A stretch of DNA of 64,000 nucleotides, taken from NCBI GenBank assembly GCA_964494205.1, contig CAZBRD010000019.1, positions 1 through 64,000 on the forward strand, read 5' to 3'. Source of the DNA: JBBTCX01 sp964494205 (lineage in GTDB: Bacteria; Planctomycetota; Phycisphaerae; UBA1845). Shown piece after piece: positions 60,544-64,000 of this stretch (its first letter is position 1; the number at the start of each line of letters is the position of its first letter). The notes under the pieces are model-generated. The model ran no database searches. It worked only from the letters and a program-made list of their open reading frames with translations, and was not told the DNA's origin. A program made the translations under genes and the position numbers.

Positions 60544-63216
60544 GTGTCATCACTCGTTGAAACATCTTCGACCTCATCTGCTAAGTCGCCGCCGGTGCAT
60601 ACATCAGATTCCCTTACTCCCGCCATGCGCCAATACGTCGAGCAGAAGAAACGTGTCGGCGACGCCATCCTCCTCTTTCGCATGGGAGACTTCTACGAAA
60701 CGTTCTACGAAGACGCGGTCACCTGCGCAAACGTGCTCGGCATCACGCTCACCTCGCGCAGCAAAGCAGACAACCCCATCCCGCTCGCCGGCATTCCATA
60801 CCACGCGCTCGACAGTTACCTCGCCAAGCTCGTCAACGCGGGCTATCGCGTCGCGATCTCCGAGCAAATGGAAGACCCGAAGCAGGCGAAAGGCGTCGTG
60901 CGCCGCGACGTCGTCCGCATCGTCACAGCCGGCACGCTCACCGACGACTCGCTGCTCAGCGAACGTGAGGACAACCTGCTCGCAGCCGTCTGCATTCGCG
61001 GCCAGCACACCGGCCTCGCGTTCATCGAACTCGCCAGCGGCCGATTTGAAGTGCTCGACATCGCCACCGAATCGGTGCTCGACGAACTCGTTCGGGCACG
61101 TCCGGCTGAACTGCTGATCGATGACGAACGCGGCGGCCAAGCGGAACAACTCGCGACACGCCTTCGCGAAATCTGCAACACCGCCTTCGCGCGCCGTTCA
61201 GCCAGCGACTTCGCGACGTTTCAAGCGGAGAAAACTCTGCTTGATCATTTTGAAGTCGTCACGCTCGCCGGTTTTGGCTTTGATTCGACAACACCGGGCC
61301 TCTGCGCCGCGGGCTGCGTGATTCAATATCTTCACGAAACACAGAAATCCGCGCTCGCGCACATCGCCGCGATTCGTCGCCGCGAGACCGCCAATTACAT
61401 GCAGATCGATCAGGGAAGTTGGCGCTCGCTCGAAATCGATCGCACATTGCGAACCGGTTCGCGCGAAGGGACACTGCTCAACGCCATCGATCGCACCGTG
61501 CACGCCATCGGTTCACGCAGACTACGTCATTGGCTTCGCGAACCGCTGATCGATGTGAACGCGATCATCGAACGCCAGAGCGCCGTCGCTTCATTCGTCG
61601 ACGATGACATCCTCCGTTCGCGCCTTCGCGAAAAGCTCCGCTCCATGTCCGACATCGAGCGCATCGCCGGGCGCATCGCACTCGCACGCGCCACGCCGCG
61701 CGACCTGCACGGCCTCGGTCGCACGCTTACATTGTTGCCTGAGATTGCTGCGTCGATCCGCGAGCATGCATCGACACTTCTCAGTTCAAACGCGGATGCG
61801 TTCGACGGTCTCGCCGACATCGCGCAACTGCTCCAGCGATCCATCGCCCCCGAACCGCCGGTCAACACGCGGGAGGGCGGCTTCATCGCCGACGGATTCG
61901 ACGCCGAGCTCGATCGACTTCGCCTTATCAGCACCGATGGCCAGCGCTTTCTGCTCGAATACCAGCGTCGCGAAATCGAGCGCACTGGCATTCCCAATCT
62001 CAAGGTCGGCTTCAATCGCGTCTTCGGTTACTACATCGAAATCTCGCACTCTTCGCGCGACCGCGCTCCCGTCGATTACGTCCGCCGCCAAACCGTGAAA
62101 AACGCCGAGCGCTACATCACCGAGGAATTGAAGACTTACGAAAACGAAGTGCTCACCGCGCAGGAACGCGCGATCAATCTCGAACAACAACTGTTCGAAC
62201 GCGTCCGCGGCGAAATCGCCCAGCGACTGCCTGCTCTCCTTCGCGCGGCCGACGCCATTGGCCAGCTTGATTGTTTAAGCTCTCTCGCTGAGCTGGCTGT
62301 TCAGCGTCGCTTCGTTCGTCCGCAAATCACCGACGACGGCCGTCTCGAAATCCACGACGGTCGCCACCCCGTCCTCGACCAAACCCTCGGCGATCGCTTC
62401 GTCCCCAACGACACGCTCATGACCGGCCCGGACGATCGCGTCTTCGTCATCACCGGTCCCAACATGGCCGGCAAGAGCACGTACATCCGCCAGGTCGCAA
62501 TGCTCACGCTGATGGCCCACATCGGCAGTTTCGTCCCCGCACGCAGCGTGACATGCTCTGTCACCGATCGCCTCTTCGCCCGAGTCGGTTCAGCCGACGA
62601 AATCATGCGTGGCCAATCAACCTTCATGGTTGAAATGACCGAAGCCGCGAACATCCTCCACCACGCCACGCACCGCTCTCTGGTCATCCTCGACGAACTC
62701 GGCCGCGGCACCAGCACGTTTGACGGTCTCTCGCTCGCGTGGGCAATCACCGAACATCTAGCCACGCAAATCAAATGTCGCACGCTCGTGGCTACCCACT
62801 ATCACGAAATGACCGAACTGGCTTCGCTGCTTCGCGGTGTGAAGAACTACAATGTGGCTGTTCGCGAATATCGCGCCAGCGACAAGCACGATGACGGCAT
62901 CGTATTCCTCTATCGCATCCTTGAAGGCGGCGCGAGCAAGAGCTACGGCATTCACGTAGCCAAGCTCGCGGGCATCCCGAAGCCAATCATCCAGCGCAGC
63001 AAGGAAGTGCTCGACGAATTGCAGCGCGGCTTCGCCAAGGAATCGCGCACCCCGCAGCTCGCCCGCCGCCGAACGCGCGAGGACAGCCAAATGTCACTTT
63101 TCCCAGAACCGTCGAACGAACTCATCGAGTCGATCCGCACGCTCGATCCCGATCAAACCACCCCGCTCGAAGCCCTGCAAATACTCAAGGAATGGAAGGA
63201 GAGATTCAGCTCATGA
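60544..63216 (+). CDS. mutS: DNA mismatch repair protein MutS
   Basis: An 890-residue MutS. The mismatch-binding Phe-x-Glu is in RMGDFYETFYEDAV near residue 43, and the core, clamp and lever domains follow. The ATPase has Walker A GPNMAGKST (638-646), Walker B LVILDELGRGTSTFDG and the signature ARVGSADEIMRGQSTFMVEM. The C-terminal tetramerisation part is short. GTG 60544 is the start, with AAGG eight bases before it. It is the usual MutS1; mutL is not in the window. Its stop overlaps the next gene's start (ATGA). Confidence 0.96.
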   Translation: MSSLVETSSTSSAKSPPVHTSDSLTPAMRQYVEQKKRVGDAILLFRMGDFYETFYEDAVTCANVLGITLTSRSKADNPIPLAGIPYHALDSYLAKLVNAGYRVAISEQMEDPKQAKGVVRRDVVRIVTAGTLTDDSLLSEREDNLLAAVCIRGQHTGLAFIELASGRFEVLDIATESVLDELVRARPAELLIDDERGGQAEQLATRLREICNTAFARRSASDFATFQAEKTLLDHFEVVTLAGFGFDSTTPGLCAAGCVIQYLHETQKSALAHIAAIRRRETANYMQIDQGSWRSLEIDRTLRTGSREGTLLNAIDRTVHAIGSRRLRHWLREPLIDVNAIIERQSAVASFVDDDILRSRLREKLRSMSDIERIAGRIALARATPRDLHGLGRTLTLLPEIAASIREHASTLLSSNADAFDGLADIAQLLQRSIAPEPPVNTREGGFIADGFDAELDRLRLISTDGQRFLLEYQRREIERTGIPNLKVGFNRVFGYYIEISHSSRDRAPVDYVRRQTVKNAERYITEELKTYENEVLTAQERAINLEQQLFERVRGEIAQRLPALLRAADAIGQLDCLSSLAELAVQRRFVRPQITDDGRLEIHDGRHPVLDQTLGDRFVPNDTLMTGPDDRVFVITGPNMAGKSTYIRQVAMLTLMAHIGSFVPARSVTCSVTDRLFARVGSADEIMRGQSTFMVEMTEAANILHHATHRSLVILDELGRGTSTFDGLSLAWAITEHLATQIKCRTLVATHYHEMTELASLLRGVKNYNVAVREYRASDKHDDGIVFLYRILEGGASKSYGIHVAKLAGIPKPIIQRSKEVLDELQRGFAKESRTPQLARRRTREDSQMSLFPEPSNELIESIRTLDPDQTTPLEALQILKEWKERFSS

Positions 63217-63749
63217 CGACCGCCACAAAACGTGACTCTGCATCCACATCCGCTAAAATGAGCTCAGCCATGGAAAAACGTGCCCCCAAACTCGATCAGC
63301 TCGCGTATCGCACAAGCCTGCCCTATGAGGGCGCCCGCATTCACGCCGCCGCCATCTACTGCTCCGACGGCCGCGTCGGCGAACACTTTGACGACTTCCT
63401 CCAGACCGGCTTGAAACTGCCGCGATACGATCGCGTCGCACTGCCCGGCGGCCCTGCGTGTTTAGCAGAGCATCCCCAGGCGCACGTCCAGGCTCAGGGC
63501 GTTGTCGATGAGTTGAATTTCCTCGTCGAAGTCCACGGCCTCCGCCGTATCGTCCTCATCTCCCATGAAGGATGCGCTTTCTACGCCACCCGCCTTGAAC
63601 TCGACGGCCGCCGTCTTGAACTGGTCCAACGTGCCGACCTCATCCGTGCAGCCGCCTTCGTCCGCCGCGTCACCGGTCTTGACAAGGTTGAAGCTTATTT
63701 TGCCCATCTAGTCCCGGGCGGTATTGGCTTCGAGCCGATCGAAGTGTGA
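63213..63749 (+). CDS. Beta-carbonic-anhydrase-like protein
   Basis: About 178 residues from ATG 63213, which overlaps the mutS stop (ATGA); the frame also extends upstream to 63192. Cys50-x-Asp52-x-Arg54 in AIYCSDGRVGEHF and His118..Cys121 in LISHEGCAFY reproduce the zinc Cys, Asp/Arg dyad, His and Cys of beta-carbonic anhydrases, in the right order. The chain is short and the rest diverges, so it may be a carbonic anhydrase relative with another activity. Cytoplasmic, no signal peptide. Cotranslation with mutS is unusual. Confidence 0.72.
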   Translation: MTTATKRDSASTSAKMSSAMEKRAPKLDQLAYRTSLPYEGARIHAAAIYCSDGRVGEHFDDFLQTGLKLPRYDRVALPGGPACLAEHPQAHVQAQGVVDELNFLVEVHGLRRIVLISHEGCAFYATRLELDGRRLELVQRADLIRAAAFVRRVTGLDKVEAYFAHLVPGGIGFEPIEV

Positions 63750-63776
63750 GGAAACTTAGATCGTGTAACAATACCT

Positions 63777-63818
63777 CCCTCTCCCTCTTAGGGAGAGGGT
63801 TGGGGTGAGGGTCTTTTT
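63777..63818 (+). repeat. CCCTCTCCCT-type widespread hairpin repeat
   Basis: A perfect 10-base stem (63777-63786 with 63790-63799, loop of three) is followed by GGTTGGGGTGAGGG and a T5 run. The sequence matches a repeat family found in many unrelated bacterial genomes. Here it could also act as terminator for mutS and the gene after it. Confidence 0.7.
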
Positions 63819-63916
63819 GGCATCGGCTTCCTGTCTTGTTACGGGCTCTTAATTAGGGAATGACTCTGATCGAAAACGATCTTGGGCCGTGCATTCCAAT
63901 TCCGCTGACAACTCTG

Positions 63917-64000
63917 TTAGTTCGCCAACACTGCAATGTCGACCTTGCGTCCGGTAAACGCGCCAGTTCTCAAATACCTGTGAAACCTGCCGGAAATCGC
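63917..64000 (-). CDS. Possible C-terminus of a secreted protein (partial)
   Basis: Read on the minus strand from the window edge, 27 codons (including RFHRYLRTGAFTGRKVDIAV) run to TAA at 63917 with no break. It may be the end of a gene lying beyond the window. Too short to be sure. Confidence 0.3.
   Translation of the reverse strand, partial: AISGRFHRYLRTGAFTGRKVDIAVLAN

Overview
The window looks like chromosomal DNA from a planctomycete, most likely a Phycisphaerae-like lineage. The signs are several secreted proteins ending in planctomycete-style dockerin or EF-hand tails, membrane proteins with a CxxCGYDLRG...CxECG zinc ribbon, many Cys-rich lipoproteins with no known function, futalosine-type menaquinone synthesis (mqnD) and Shine-Dalgarno-led genes with frequent GTG/TTG starts. 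This is inference from gene content. No rRNA was seen.

Layout: 0-7.9 kb holds an acyl-CoA dehydrogenase, a methyltransferase, a nucleotidyltransferase, a YgiQ-type radical SAM protein, a hicBA pair whose toxin gene carries an in-frame stop, and an EamA transporter. 7.9-11.5 kb holds two large Cys-rich lipoproteins sharing six copies of one unrecognised domain. 11.7-19.7 kb holds mqnD and coupled unknown genes, an FHA-GAF-phosphatase, a CAP-domain lipoprotein, a double-FHA protein and surE. 20-23 kb is a block of secreted proteins (GW-ENIGW repeats, two tandem beta-helix proteins) followed by tRNA-Ser. 23.7-28.1 kb holds a histidine kinase, a CheY-like regulator and a GxxExxY gene bracketed by terminal inverted repeats. 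28.4-31.2 kb has rnpA between lipoproteins that share an Ig-like module. 31.6-36.1 kb runs aminotransferase, murQ, GHL10-type lipoprotein and ROK kinase (probable amino-sugar salvage). 37.3-46.4 kb is a long minus-strand run: moeA, lnt, HEAT lipoprotein, mreD, PBP2, rodA, lipid kinase, i.e. a cell-elongation and lipoprotein-maturation operon. 46.5-49.9 kb holds thiS-thiG, an amidohydrolase, a ferredoxin and tRNA-Asp. 49.9-58.0 kb has four tandem paralogous secreted proteins, each with a cohesin-like N-terminal region and a dockerin-like C-terminus, and a large LVIVD/Cys-repeat/dockerin protein. 58.3-63.7 kb is housekeeping: ymdB-like phosphoesterase, tyrS, mutS and a beta-carbonic-anhydrase-like protein.

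The most interesting signals are: (1) a family of elements with CACCAAG-type inverted ends, one carrying a GxxExxY PD-(D/E)XK-like gene and two or three that look like non-coding derivatives; (2) the tandem cohesin-like plus dockerin cluster; (3) a repeated Cys-rich domain in the 8-11.5 kb lipoproteins; (4) a short palindromic repeat that appears inside the reading frame of a ROK kinase and at the start of ygiQ; (5) the broken hicA toxin beside an intact antitoxin.
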